The notes beneath the pieces were generated by a model that was not told the origin of the DNA, ran no database searches, and saw only the letters and a program-made list of their open reading frames with translations. A stretch of 64,000 bases of DNA, taken from Rhyzopertha dominica (taxonomy: Eukaryota; Arthropoda; Insecta; Coleoptera; Bostrichidae). The stretch is taken from positions 11,961,786 through 12,025,785 of the forward strand of contig QCXZ01000041.1 in the NCBI GenBank assembly GCA_025024175.1, read 5' to 3'. Below, piece after piece: positions 11,701 to 22,021 of this stretch. Numbering within the stretch: the stretch's first letter is position 1; each line of letters starts with the position of its first letter. Both the position numbers and the translations under genes were made by a program.

Positions 11701-14700
11701 AGCATATGGGAAGGCTTCAGCTGCTGCTGTGTTGGCAATTATAGTATCCAAATATGCAAAATGTATTGTGTCGCTTTGCAATCTCAAAGTCACTTGTGCA
11801 CTACAGTTCTGTTGCCATAAATTGCTGCTTTCTCAAATGATCTCTAAAACATAAAAATATATGATTGGTCAATACATTTTTCTTTTATGGTCTTCAAAGA
11901 CTCACTTAAGTTTTCGATAATAGTTGTGTTTTGGCAATAGACTTTTCCTCTTCACACTTCTGTAATTTTACCTGGCTTATCACTATTTATCACTTATCAC
12001 TGTTAAATGAGTGAATGTACCACATAATAAAATTTTCCATAAACCTCTTGGATTAGACAAGTACAGTAAAACTGACATATGGTTTATAAACATGTACATG
12101 CAATGAACAATATTGAGCCTTAGATTCAGAACTGAAAATTTAATCAAACTATTTGGTTTATATATGATACCTTGACTGTAACACAAAACTATTGTTGTGT
12201 TTTGTTTATAAAACCCCAGTTATTATCTCACAATTATGAGTCATAATTTGAATGTTCTATATTATGCTATTGGTTATAGGTATGAGTTACAGTTTGGAAA
12301 GTGACTCTTTCAACGAACATTCTCCTGCCAGGCCCAGTCTGAGACGAAAGCGTAAATTGAAGAGGATGAGCATCGATCAGACTCCAGTACCTCCTTGTGG
12401 TAAACGTAAGAGACCGCAGAGGATGGAGATTGCAGAAGGCTACAGGTCGCTCAGGCAGAACACAAGAATTAAGCCCTTGCATCAGAGTATTGTTGATAAG
12501 ATAGAGAAGTTTTGTCAGCACACTAATGATAACGAAAATGTAAGTAAACAATGAAATTATAATGGATAAAAATGCATATCTATGCTGTGCTGTCTACACC
12601 TCAATCAACTGCAGATAGATCTATTTCGCTGTCATTACAGCTCATCAGTGCAGTTTAGGTCTAGTGTAATGACAGCGAATATAGGCCTAATTCAAATCCA
12701 GCTTTTGCTAACGATTTTTTATATTTTACGTGACTATAATGAAAAAAGAAAAACACTTTTGGCTATCAAAAAGTGCCGTGGGGGCCTGCTGTCAAATTGA
12801 AGTATGCAGTTGCATGCCAATTTGTCAGCCTGCAGGTCACCTCCTTTAGGGAGTAGTACCTGTTAAGGCAGCTAGGTGGCTTTGTCATCATGTCAGTGTA
12901 ATGCTGACAGATGGCATTGCCATCCTAAATTCTTACTTATGTAATGGATAACGACAGAAATATACATTAAAATTGCAGTTTGATAAAACAACTGTGCCCC
13001 AAATAAACTCACTGGCAAAAAAATCATATTTTTAAAAGCAACTATAATTGTTTATTTATCTTACTGATTCTTTTGGGTTGAAGGGTAATCAAATCTGGTA
13101 TAAACAGAAGTATCCAGGCAAATTAGAACTTTGTTAGACAATTTAATCAAAACTAAGAAAAAAATATGTAAAAGGAACACAAAACCTGTTTTTATTTCAC
13201 ATTAAAAATTAAAAAAAAACCAATCTAGTGAAACTTTTGTCGTCTGTTAGTACTGTGTATGTCCAGCCATTTATATTTGAGGAATTTCTCAAATTCTTTT
13301 TGGAGCGCCAGCCACAACTGCAGTGGGGTCTCTGACATGACCTGACGACGTTGGATACACCTCTCCAGCTGATCCCAGAGGTGCTGTTATTAGATTTAAA
13401 TTCTCCAGGTAATTTGTAGCTATCCTTNCAGCGTGTGATGTGGCATTATCAAAATAAAACAAAACCGTGACTCATCGGTAAAGAGGACTTTACTGCAGAC
13501 ATTTCTAAACCTAGAGAAACTGTAAAACTTAACTTCAAAATGCACCAGCTTGCTTTGTTTTGCAGAATGGATTAAAGACAAGAAATGCTGAAGTCTACTT
13601 TATGCACATACGACCGTCATATAAAAAAAAATTGCCTTTCAAAGCTAATAATAGACAAGGTAGATGTGTAATGGATACATTGACCATGCTCTTCAACACA
13701 GTTAACCAAATAAATTTACTATCTGCGCACATTTTTCAAATACATAAAAATACATGCAAAAATTTTAGGGTGAACTGCTTTTTTTGCCGATGAATGTACA
13801 TTAACTTGTTATGCTCAGTTTTTGTCTAGACCTAATGCTTTTTTATGGTTATTATTCTAGTGTACCACAATGGAAACACAGTGCATAACGGATAACTGTG
13901 AAGTAGCAAGTGAAAGCAGCTTAAGTTGGAGTGGGGGGGAGGGGCATGAGGGGGACGACGAATTGACAGATTGGGCGCCATCTCTTGATACTTCATCAGT
14001 TTTGGAGGCACCATCTTGGAACGGTGCAGATCCTCGGGAAATCAGAGCAGGTACAATAATACTGAACATGATCTTGGACATAATTTGACCTTTTTTCTTT
14101 TATTGTTAAATTTAGAGATCATAAACTTTTTTAATAGCTGTCAGCCCCTCTGCCTTTTTGTTTCTTTCATTCCTTTCACTTTCCACCTCCAATATCTTTT
14201 ATTTTAAATTATTAATTTAGAAATTCAAATTTTAATTTTGAAAATGGAGCAAGAGTTTACAATTTGTCTTGGAATGATTGTTATGTTCGGCGGAATTAAT
14301 ACTAATGAATAATATAATAGTTTGATAAATATAATAAATATAAATAATACATTTGTATTAAACAAATTGTCACAATTGTTCATTCCATTGTTAGATTTCT
14401 GTAACTGTTTGATTAAATATAATTGTTTAGAGATTTTAGAATAATTCCTGCATTATTTTTTTCTATTTAATTATCAATTTCTGGTGTTGGAATTTGCTGA
14501 TAAATTACTTTCATATTTCATCAGGGTCAATGGTATTTTATCGGAAAATTTTTGTAATGAACATCATGCAACATTTGGGAAAAAGTGAATTTAAAAGTTA
14601 AAGTATTCACATAAATTTGTAATTTTGACACCTAATCCTTCCAAGTTTTGCATCATGCAGTTTCTGTATAAAATTTTCAGGCTGCAGAAGACTAAGAGAT

Positions 14701-14979
14701 GAAAGGCCGGGCTTTAGTATCAGCACTGGGGCCAACGAAAGGGTGGCCCGATTTTTACAAGACTCGACGAAAACCGAGCTGCGTCTCTGTGGTGTCGAAC
14801 AAGAGAAACTAAGTCAGCTCGCATCGCTATACTATATGGAGCTGTTCTTTGAGGATTCTGGTTTTTCCGTTTTGAGGAAGACCAACCGGACGCCTTGCAT
14901 GCAACCGACCCAGAGACATCCAAACGGGCACTGTGCGGGCCACAAGAAGATACGGACTGTGGATCATGTTATATCATAA
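8399..14979 (+). CDS. GPATCH2L: GPATCH2/GPATCH2L-type nuclear protein, four exons, 366 residues
   Basis: Exons 8399-8750, 12280-12539, 13861-14050 and 14681-14979 splice in matching phases (1, 0, 1). Family features run in the order of vertebrate GPATCH2L: an N-terminal MDHLAQDLTVALEES helix (human MDELVHDLASALEQ), a basic RKWGMRRR patch, an SDSDE block, LESDSFNEHSPARP followed by RRKRKLKRM, an acidic GDDELTDW motif (human GDDEQSDW), then GCRRLRDERPGFSI and an ANERVARFLQD segment. The Arg/Lys-rich patches suggest nuclear targeting. The protein ends without a G-patch, as vertebrate GPATCH2L does, whereas GPATCH2 has one. Human GPATCH2 has been linked to the DEAH helicase DHX15; a role for this protein in RNA processing is inference. 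The family call rests on motif order recalled from memory. Confidence 0.8.
8751..12279 (+). other. GPATCH2L-like intron 1
   Basis: 3.5 kb of AT-rich sequence. It contains a short (TTTAA) microsatellite near 9739-9760 and one copy of a dispersed repeat at about 9770-9975, related to 21270-21510. The rest shows no recognisable coding remnant. The acceptor TTATAG ends at 12279. Confidence 0.6.
9770..9975. repeat. Dispersed repeat, copy 1 (partner 21270-21510)
   Basis: Shares GTCTAACGAGCCTGGAAG and the flanking order of blocks with 21270-21510, including a GTGTAATTTCA block and an AGCGCTATTA/AGAGCTATTA block further on. There is no coding potential and no tRNA-like head, so the repeat class is unknown. 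Confidence 0.6.
12280..12539 (+). CDS. GPATCH2L: GPATCH2L-like exon 2 (through residue 204)
   Basis: Between acceptor TTATAG and donor GTAAGT at 12540. It carries the LESDSFNEHSPARP block and the RRKRKLKRM basic motif, the best match to the vertebrate family, then a second basic KRKRPQRM patch and a helix-forming tail. Confidence 0.8.
12627..12677. repeat. Perfect 13-bp inverted repeat (hairpin)
   Basis: CGCTGTCATTACA at 12627-12639 is mirrored by TGTAATGACAGCG at 12665-12677 across a 25-base loop. The similarity extends outward imperfectly (CTATTT versus CTATATT). It could be a MITE core or a hairpin in the intron RNA. Confidence 0.6.
13010..13520 (-). pseudogene. Tc1-type transposase remnant, internally deleted
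   Basis: On the reverse strand KVLFTDESRFCF marks the first catalytic Asp block of a Tc1/mariner transposase. After a deletion come TNYLENLN and then, in another frame, HLWDQLERCIQRRQVM followed by LQLWLALQKEFEKF, the usual Tc1 C-terminal order. Stops and frameshifts show that it is dead. No pair of TIRs was found. Confidence 0.65.
13861..14050 (+). CDS. GPATCH2L: GPATCH2L-like exon 3
   Basis: Between TTCTAG at 13855-13860 and donor GTACAA at 14051. It encodes the Ser/Glu-rich ESSLSWSGGEG segment and the GDDELTDW motif, followed by SWNGADPREIRA, which aligns with the WWEKEDPTELD block of human GPATCH2. Confidence 0.8.
14681..14979 (+). CDS. GPATCH2L: GPATCH2L-like exon 4 and stop
   Basis: Starts after TTTTCAG at 14674-14680 and ends at TAA 14977-14979. 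It encodes GCRRLRDERPGFSI, ANERVARFLQD, a LASLYYMEL block, and a Lys/His-rich end. There is no G-patch signature and no donor before the stop, so this is taken as the last coding exon. Confidence 0.8.
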
Positions 14980-15159
14980 GCAATAAGGAGTATTTGATTA
15001 AGTTAGTTTAGGCATATCGTTGTGACAGGTGGTTTCCTCAAGAAAGTTATTTTATAAAGGTTGAAGTATGGATTTTTCATTAATTATTGTCAGAATGTTT
15101 AAATAGTACAAAAACTGTGCATCTGTTATTTTTCTAATTTATTCATCTTACTGTGGTGT

Positions 15160-15173
15160 AATAAAGGAATAAA
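15160..15173 (+). terminator. Poly(A) signals of the GPATCH2L-like gene
   Basis: Two AATAAA hexamers, at 15160-15165 and 15168-15173, 180 bp after the stop codon. Confidence 0.6.
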
Positions 15174-15416
15174 GGTTGAATATGACTTTTTTTTACTCCT
15201 TAAAGGGCTTGTAAGTATGGTTACCGATTTAATAGAACAACAGGTTTCTGCCATCATGAAAATTAACTAAGAAATAATTTTGGAATTTTTTCAACTTCTG
15301 CTTCTCAGAATTCTCTTTTTTGGTTAATTGACCATTACAGAATATCACAATATTGTAGTAGCAATAGCTTCTATTAATCATTGCAAATGTGGTATTTGCC
15401 AGCTAAGAAATCATTA

Positions 15417-16496
15417 GATCTGTTTGCCACTATACTTATTTAAGTATTGAAATAAGTTCTTAAAATTATTATACGGAAACTGGATGCGCGCCCCGTTTCA
15501 GTACAAAAAATTAGCCCACGTTCTATTTTCTTGTACTGAATTTCCATACTTGGTATTAAAATTGTGCAGATCGATGCGCACTAACCTGTTTTACCGTTTA
15601 TAAACAAAACGTTCATAGAACCTACTTTTCGAACCTACGCAATAAGCAGGGTTGTGAGATTAGGTAGCTTTTGTACTGATATCGGTGAAACAAACTTTTG
15701 AATAGGGGCTATCTGTTATTTTGGGCTGACTACCTACTACCAGCTAATTAATACATCAACATGAAATGCAGTTTTAGGCCTCCTAAAATATTATGTATAT
15801 TGGTGTGAGTAAACCTTTGACAACCCCGGGAACGTGATGTGTTGTCATGCTTTTGTAAATGAAAGGGAAGGAACGCTTTCACGGAATTGTGTACCTTGTT
15901 TCCCTATTTTGTTATGGACAAGTTCAAACAATTATTCAAATGAAGCATTGCTCATTTGTAGAAAATTTTTATATGATGTTGGATCTTCTATTAGCAGCTC
16001 TTCTTTCAGCACATTTAAGAGGCCACGAACATTCATTCTCCTTGCAATATCATATTGTTAGTATCAACGCTGATGCATTTAATAATTTTTTTCAGTCAAG
16101 AGGCATTTTTTTACCTTTAACTACAAATTGTGGTAATTCAGGGTGACCACAAACACAAACAACAGTAAAAGTAATTGTTTATGAGTGGGTTACATCTAAG
16201 GTCTACTTTTCTCTAGCAGTAGAATAGACCTTACATTGCATTTGCTATTGTATAAAGACGGAATTTAATAGATTACGGTTAGATTGGCTTTACGTTGAGA
16301 AAATCACGATTAGAACTACAAAAGGGCGCATGTGCACGTATTGAAATACTTACTGAAAAGAATTTGTAATTGCAAATTGAGAACAAAGCCCTACGCTTAT
16401 TTCTTGTATTGAAACGGCACGCGCATCTAATTTTGAGTATAATAATTTTAAGAACTTATTTCAGTACTTAAATAAGTATAGTGGCAAACGGCTCTT
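15417..16496. mobile_element. Non-autonomous PIF/Harbinger element
   Basis: Terminal inverted repeats of about 55 bp at high identity, extending to ~110 bp with mismatches: TGTTTGCCACTATACTTA at the left and its complement ending near 16490 at the right. Candidate 3-bp target duplications TTA lie at 15414-15416 and 16497-16499, as expected for Harbinger. The interior carries a broken Harbinger transposase fragment on the reverse strand. Total length is 1080 bp. Confidence 0.75.
15825..16110 (-). pseudogene. Harbinger (HARBI1-type) transposase N-terminal remnant
   Basis: The reverse strand reads RMNVRGLLNVLKEELLIED, then YKNFLQMSNASFE, a stop, LFELVHNKIGKQ and FRESVPS. This is the characteristic N-terminal order of Harbinger transposases (Asp-rich lead, then F-x-R/Q-M, then L-V-x-x-I). 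An in-frame stop and the absence of the DDE part make it non-functional. Confidence 0.65.
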
Positions 16497-16560
16497 TTAG
16501 ACAAAGATTTAAATTAAGCTTTCACAATTTTTTGAAATAGGGCGAAGAACTAGAGAAATA

Positions 16561-17335
16561 CAGGGTCGCTAGAAAGTATGAAACCAGCAGGATATTTTAG
16601 GTTCTGTTCGCCCAATTTTTTTGAAATTGTGCATGGCTAATTAAAATGCATTTTCTGGAAATTTTTCAACTGCGTGTCAGCTCTCGTTTCCGAGATATGA
16701 GCACAAGTTGAATTTTTTTAAATGGGAAGGGGGGTCAAAAGACACATAATTGAAAAGGATATTTTTTCATGGTTTCAAAAATGTATCACACTTGTACAAT
16801 TTATTGCTTCTGCGTTGAGAAAAGTGTAAATACAATAATTGAGTCTGATAAAGAATGAAAATAATTTTCTTTACAGCTAAAATTGACAAAAAAGCCAGGT
16901 ACTACCATTTTTCCTTGATTAGTGATAATTTTCGTCTAGTTTGATTAATTCATCGCGAATCGGGTACCCAAAAAGTAAAAAAGAAAAACATGATTCCGTG
17001 AAAAATGCTGTATTTTGTTGGATTTTCTAAATTTCTATCCTGATTCGTCCTTTTAAATCTTCTGCCTTCAGCATAAATATGATTTTTCAGATACACCCCT
17101 CAGGGAAAAAATCGAGCGGCGTCAGATCAGGGGAATGTGCTGGGCATTATATCGCTCTGCACCTACCAATCCATATCTGTCTGGAAATATCTCATTCAAG
17201 TATCCATGAACGTTGACTGCAAAATGGGACGGTGCACCATCATGGATATCTTTCAAGAATAACCAGTCCGCCAGACCAAGTGACATGTAAAGCCCCTGTA
17301 GATCAACCCGACTGAAATTGAATTTAGGCACTCCG
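16561..17335. mobile_element. Long-TIR mariner, copy A (3' half, truncated)
   Basis: Begins with CAGGGTCGCT after a TA at 16559-16560. The first ~270 bp match the long TIR of the complete copy at 50373-52862. The reverse strand at 17122-17331 encodes the C-terminal transposase part, with YNAQHIPLI and GAPSHFAVNVHGYLNEIFPD. It breaks off at a Penelope-like sequence near 17330, and the other half is missing. Confidence 0.75.
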
Positions 17336-17815
17336 ANATATCCTTTAAAAGGAGNGTATAGCAGTTGTGGGAAGGTTCACATTGGCCAAACCAAAAGCCA
17401 CATCAGCACGAGAATCAAGGAATACAGTAGGGATACCAGGGACCGACAATGTGACAGTTCCACTGTGCCAGAACACTGGCCACATTATCAAATTCGAAGA
17501 GGCACAATTGCTGTCAGGGGAAGCGAGATTGTGGCCGNGATTGTACAANGAATAAACTGAAATCCTGAAGAATCCTACAACAGAGACAGAGGCATCAAAG
17601 TGCCTGGAATCTGGAAATCGGCCATCCGTGACAGCGCATAGGCTTCAGTGAATCAGGCTGGTATAAATACTGGAGAAGACTAGAGCACTTCAGTTTCAGA
17701 GCTATTTCTGAGGAAGACACTGACATTAGTGTCGAAACGTCAAGACCAAACAAGCAATTTGGGAACCAGCCCGGAAGTCAACATGTCAACAAAAATTCGG
17801 TTTTGTGAATAGAAA
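17318..17815 (+). mobile_element. Penelope-like retroelement 3' end (GIY-YIG endonuclease region)
   Basis: The plus strand reads a GIY-YIG-like block, KGxYSSCGKVHIGQTK then ISTRIKEYSRDTRD, as in Penelope-like element endonucleases; N bases interrupt it at 17337, 17355, 17538 and 17549, and frames shift after ~17480. The tail carries a hammerhead-like core at 17708-17741. The 5' part (reverse transcriptase) is absent, so this is a 5'-truncated copy that abuts mariner copy A. Confidence 0.65.
17708..17741 (+). ncRNA. Hammerhead-ribozyme-like core in the Penelope-like tail
   Basis: CTGAGGA (hammerhead CUGANGA), then a perfect 6-bp stem GACACT/AGTGTC with a 6-base loop, then GAAACGTC. GAA-ACGT-C leaves only a self-complementary ACGT for stem III, as described for minimal hammerheads in Penelope-like elements. 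One extra A precedes stem II. Activity is unproven. Confidence 0.5.
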
Positions 17816-18464
17816 GTATTTAATGCAAGATTAAACGTAAATGCAATTTTTACAATTGTTGTTCCAGAACTAAGTAAATCGCTTAGATATGATCATGCTA
17901 TTACAGGTTGTGGATACATTAACATTCTTTAAGAATTTGAGAATGTAATTGAAGAAATATCAGCTCTGGAATAATTTACTTACATGATCTGCTGCAAGCA
18001 AAAGGACGCAACAGAAAAAAGTAAGGTAGCTTTGAAAGCTATTTTGCCCAAGTAGTATGTGCACTTAGTAAATATACCTACTTGTTAATGAAGCCATCAT
18101 TCGTCAACTCATTAGGCTTCAATAACATTCAACAAATAGGTGCTTGTTACTTAAGTCCTATCAGCTCATTTCGTAAACATACACGTACTAGAGTCACTTT
18201 AAATCGTCTGCGTAAAAAATTGATTGTAGGCGTCTTCTATCTTGTACAAGTGGTTTATTGCATAAAACCAAATGAACAAACGATGTGATATGGACGTACT
18301 CGACAGAAAAGAGATTCTATAATCTATGGCTGTACAGTTGATCGTTACCTACAAAGCAACAAATAAATTAAGTAATAATAGTTTTCTGGACCACAACGTT
18401 TTGTCACGCATTGCTAGAAAAACTCACTGATCTCTAAATATTTAGCGATCAGTGGAAAGACTGC
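17816..18464. other. Intergenic, nothing recognised
   Basis: AT-rich sequence between transposable-element fragments. No reading frame with a recognisable domain was seen. Confidence 0.4.
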
Positions 18465-18995
18465 GTGAAGGGTTCCTTTTATACCTACGCTCTGGTAGAA
18501 AGATCGATAGATTATCATCATCGCAAAAATATGCTTGCAGGACCTCATTTGTTACTATCGTTAATGCGTCAAAATTGCTGGATATTATCAGCTGCAAGAA
18601 TCGCTCGTAAACAGATTCATCTTTGCAACACCTTTGTTTTTTCTCATTTATGGCAAGCTTTTTGTCACACTGGCGTCGATTATGGAAGACCGTTTTCTAT
18701 AACTTTATCGCGCAAGCGAGGTGTAAAAACACAGAAAGCATACATTTGCTTATTTGTAAGTTTTGCTACACGCGCTCTTCATTCTCGCTCTTCTTTCAAA
18801 CGATTTTTAGCAAGACGAGGTCCTTGTTCCACTATATATTCACATATGGGTACTACATTTGAGTAAAGTAACAGGGTCACAAATTTTATTATTTGAAGAG
18901 TTCGCTACAGTTCTGACTCAAATTGAATGTTTGTTTAACGATAGACCACCCGCACATTTCGTAACGCTGACTCCTCTTAAAAGTTTGCCTGCAAG
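18465..18995 (+). pseudogene. BEL/Pao integrase remnant
   Basis: The plus strand reads NMLAGPHLLLSLMRQNCWIL (the HAGPQ-type zinc-binding region), then TGVDYGRPFSI with the first catalytic Asp, KTQKAYICLFVSFATRALH, an IYSHMGTTF where IYSDNGTNF is usual, and then, after a frame change, FEEFATVLTQIECLFNDRPP. The second catalytic Asp is lost and the frame is broken. Only the integrase core survives. Confidence 0.75.
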
Positions 18996-18999
18996 TGAT

Positions 19000-19680
19000 G
19001 TAGGTAATAGCACGAGTTTTTGTCGATAACATCGTGTGTAGATTTGGAATGCCGTTAGAATTGCATTCCGATCGAGGAAGAAATTTCAAAAACCAACACA
19101 AGCATAGGGTTTAACATAACAATGGAGCAGTTCCTCTCAACAAAAGTTATGGAGCGATATCAAACCGATTGGGACAAGCGACTTCCTCTGTTTCTGTTGG
19201 CGTACAGAACAGCGATCCATCATACCACAGGAGTTACCCCAGCGAAGAGAAGGGATCTGAGACTACTGTGCTACCTTGGGTTTGGGTCAACTAGGGCGCC
19301 TGTAGAGGAAGTAACCGATTATGCTGACAACCTTAGAGAATCACTTCTGTAAACCCACGGATTGGTGCGGCAGAACATCAAAATTGCAAGTGATCGTGTA
19401 AAAGCTCGCTATGATGCAAGGGCCAATCACTGCCAGTTTAATGTAGGAGATCTAGTGTGGCTCTATAACCCACAAGGGAAGAAAGGGCTTTCGCCTAAGT
19501 TGTCAAATCCTGGGAAGGACCTTATAGAGAAATAAAAAGGATTAACGTCGTAGTCTACAGAATCCAGCGCAGCCCAAGATTAAGGATGAAGGTAGTACAT
19601 TTAAATCGTTTAAGCGAGTACAGGAGATCCCGAGTAATGGAACTGATCGGGATTCGGGATGGTCGGTTTCTAAGGAGGGG
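19000..19680 (+). pseudogene. Ty3/gypsy integrase remnant
   Basis: Starts with DNIVCRFGMPLELHSDRGRN (second catalytic Asp region), then WDKRLPLFLLAYRTAIHHTT, EVTDYADNLRESL, then KIASDRVKARYDARANHCQF, VGDLVWLYNP and GLSPKLSNP, ending near VVHLNRLSEYRR. Stops and frameshifts are present. The family order is that of 412/mdg1-like or related gypsy elements. The fragment directly follows the BEL/Pao piece and leads into an LTR. Confidence 0.75.
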
Positions 19681-20147
19681 GTAACGTTGCGGAATTGGCG
19701 CCATCTGTGTACCGGAGTTGCAGGCGTGCAGATGCGTTGTAGTAGGACAATGCAGGTAGTAAAGTAAAGATGGCATGGAATGCCGAAACTCTGCGGAGAA
19801 TTCTATGAATCGAACCTTCGCAAAGTTTCGATAGCGTCTGGAAGATGCCGCTTCCGAAATTTTCGATGTGGGTATAAATAGCCAGACGGAGGAGCACGGG
19901 CAGTTCTGAATTCGAATAGCGATTATCAAGCGAGCGAAAGGCATGGTGAAGCGGGTGTTTCAGTGCTAAGTGTGTAGTGCAGTGTAGTGGTTTAGTGAGT
20001 TGGTATGGTGTTAAAAACAGTAGTGTTTTGAACTAGTTGTGTTTAGACTTAGTGTATTTGAAACTAGTGTTTTAAATAAAAGGAGTTAAGTCAGAAATAC
20101 GCATTTACGATCCCGAATAAAATATAATAAAATAAGGGTCGTGAACA
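19680..20147 (+). repeat. Gypsy LTR (3' LTR of the preceding pol remnant)
   Basis: A purine tract AAGGAGGGGG at about 19672-19681 immediately precedes the LTR, as a polypurine tract should. Inside is a TATA box TATAAATA at 19873-19880 with a GCAGTT initiator-like site about 25 bases on, and AT-rich poly(A)-type signals near 20120-20135. The exact ends are uncertain because no second LTR copy is in the window. Confidence 0.5.
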
Positions 20148-22013
20148 TAAAACATAAAATGCATATTTACAAGATAGCAGCTGAGTTAAAATCCATTGCG
20201 AACTGTAACAATAAAAGGAAAATAGAAAATGTTTTGAATTTATACAACGATAATTAATTAACATCTAATTGTTAAATATTATCATAGATTGTGTCTGGTA
20301 CAGCTAAATAACAATGCAATTATAAATTAAAAAAGACAGCCCTGTTTTGAAGCCGCGCTCTGAACTCGAAAATAAATTTGACATCAGTATTTATGTGTTC
20401 TGTTTGGGCCATTAGTTCTAAATATGTGTATTTAAAGTTATTAGAGATTTTGTTAAACATTAAACATTTGTTAACTTATTCTTTAAATTCTTCATTAAGC
20501 TAATTCTTATTTTATAAATTATTTGCTACCTTCATTATTTCCTTTCTTAATTCTTCTCATATGTTGTCGAAGTTGTCTCTATTTGTTGCATTTTTGATAT
20601 CCTATCTTTCTGTTGGTTCTTGTATGTATTTCCTATCATATTGCCATTTATTGGCTTTTGCTAAGTTTTTCCTTATTATGTTATATTTAATAATAATGGT
20701 ACCTACGTCCTTTATTTTTAATCCCACCATCTAATGAGATGATTATTATTATTAAGGAACAGCAAAGTGCCTTCTACTACTAAAAGTGGTCATCTTCAGT
20801 CCAACATTAAAAATACATTAACAATAGGTAAAATATTACATAAAACGTATAGTGATGAGGGTGAACATGCCGCGCATGATATGAAGGTTAAGGAGATCTG
20901 CTCATGAGGCTCCATCCGTATTATGTGTTTCCTGTACAGAGTTTGATGTTTGGTAGTCCCATTGAAAATCTCCATTGCCATTAATAGGTATCTGTTGAAA
21001 ACGAACACGCACAAAGTAGTCTTAGACAAAATAGCATTAAAATATATTAGTTTGCAAAAAACAATGAAGTAAATATAACTAAAAAAAGCAATGAAAATTT
21101 TAGTGACACTATTTTAGAGTACCTAATAATGTNGTGATATATTTTANATTTCTGTTATATTTTTGTTATGCTGAGAGTTAACTACTATAGTTTGTAACAT
21201 TTTTGTTTAGTTTTTGTAAGTACGCCACTGAATAAGTTCGAAAACAACAAACCATCCTTAGCCGTGAAGCATCAATGTCGTGTTGATTGTACTGTGTGGG
21301 AGAGCCTTTGATAGTCTAACGAGCCTGGAAGAGTATTTCCATTACAGCCGTGATGTCAAAATAGAAGCCGAACGATACGCACTGAGTTTTACTGTGTAGT
21401 ATGCAATTTGCTGGAGAAATTAAGGATTTACTGTGTAATTTCAAGAGTATTTAACACTTCGTCGTTTTTTTAGCGCTATTACTATTTCTGAAATACTGAT
21501 ATATTCGCAGCAGGCGCTTATTCTTACTATATTAAGTATGGACAAACGTTAATAAAACTACATGCCGACGAAGAATACATAAAACTTTAGAATCGTTAAG
21601 TTCCGCCAAAATTCCAAAGTATTTGCAGTTTTTCAGTTTGAATTGCTAAGTACTATCACGTACTATTTTGCATAAGATTTCAGGCAAATATCTAGAATAA
21701 CGTCATGCAGGTGTTGATATCGGGTTGAATGGGTGATTTGTAGATCTTCTTAAGTACTTATCAGCTATAAGCCATTGAATTTTGCGAACTTAGCATTGTC
21801 AACACATCCATCATGTTACTTAGAATTGCTGTTAGTTTTAATTTAAACGTTGACAACCTGTATAATCAAGATAAATATACATATTTATGTACAGGTTGTG
21901 CTAATTACCGTGCTCACCCAATTAACGGATTTATTTAAAATCGTAAAATTACGAACATACTCGTAAATTAGCTGTTTTTTGTTCTTTATTTCATAAACTC
22001 TTTAAAATAATTC
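20148..22013. other. Intergenic with faint retroelement traces
   Basis: Reverse-strand frames near 20520-20700 weakly resemble a non-LTR retroelement linker between endonuclease and reverse transcriptase. Around 20780-20810 the reverse strand carries CTGAAGATGACC and a short stem, like the degenerate Penelope-type tails elsewhere in the window. Neither is strong. A dispersed repeat lies at 21270-21510. Confidence 0.35.
21270..21510. repeat. Dispersed repeat, copy 2 (partner 9770-9975)
   Basis: Contains AGTCTAACGAGCCTGGAAGA and downstream blocks in the same order as 9770-9975, at roughly 70-75% similarity by eye. The class is unknown. Confidence 0.6.
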
Positions 22014-22021
22014 TTACCTAC

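Larger units (their letters stand above)
12540..13860 (+). other. GPATCH2L-like intron 2
   Basis: 1.3 kb intron holding a small inverted repeat at 12627-12677 and a decayed Tc1 transposase at about 13010-13520. It ends in TTATTCTAG. Confidence 0.6.
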
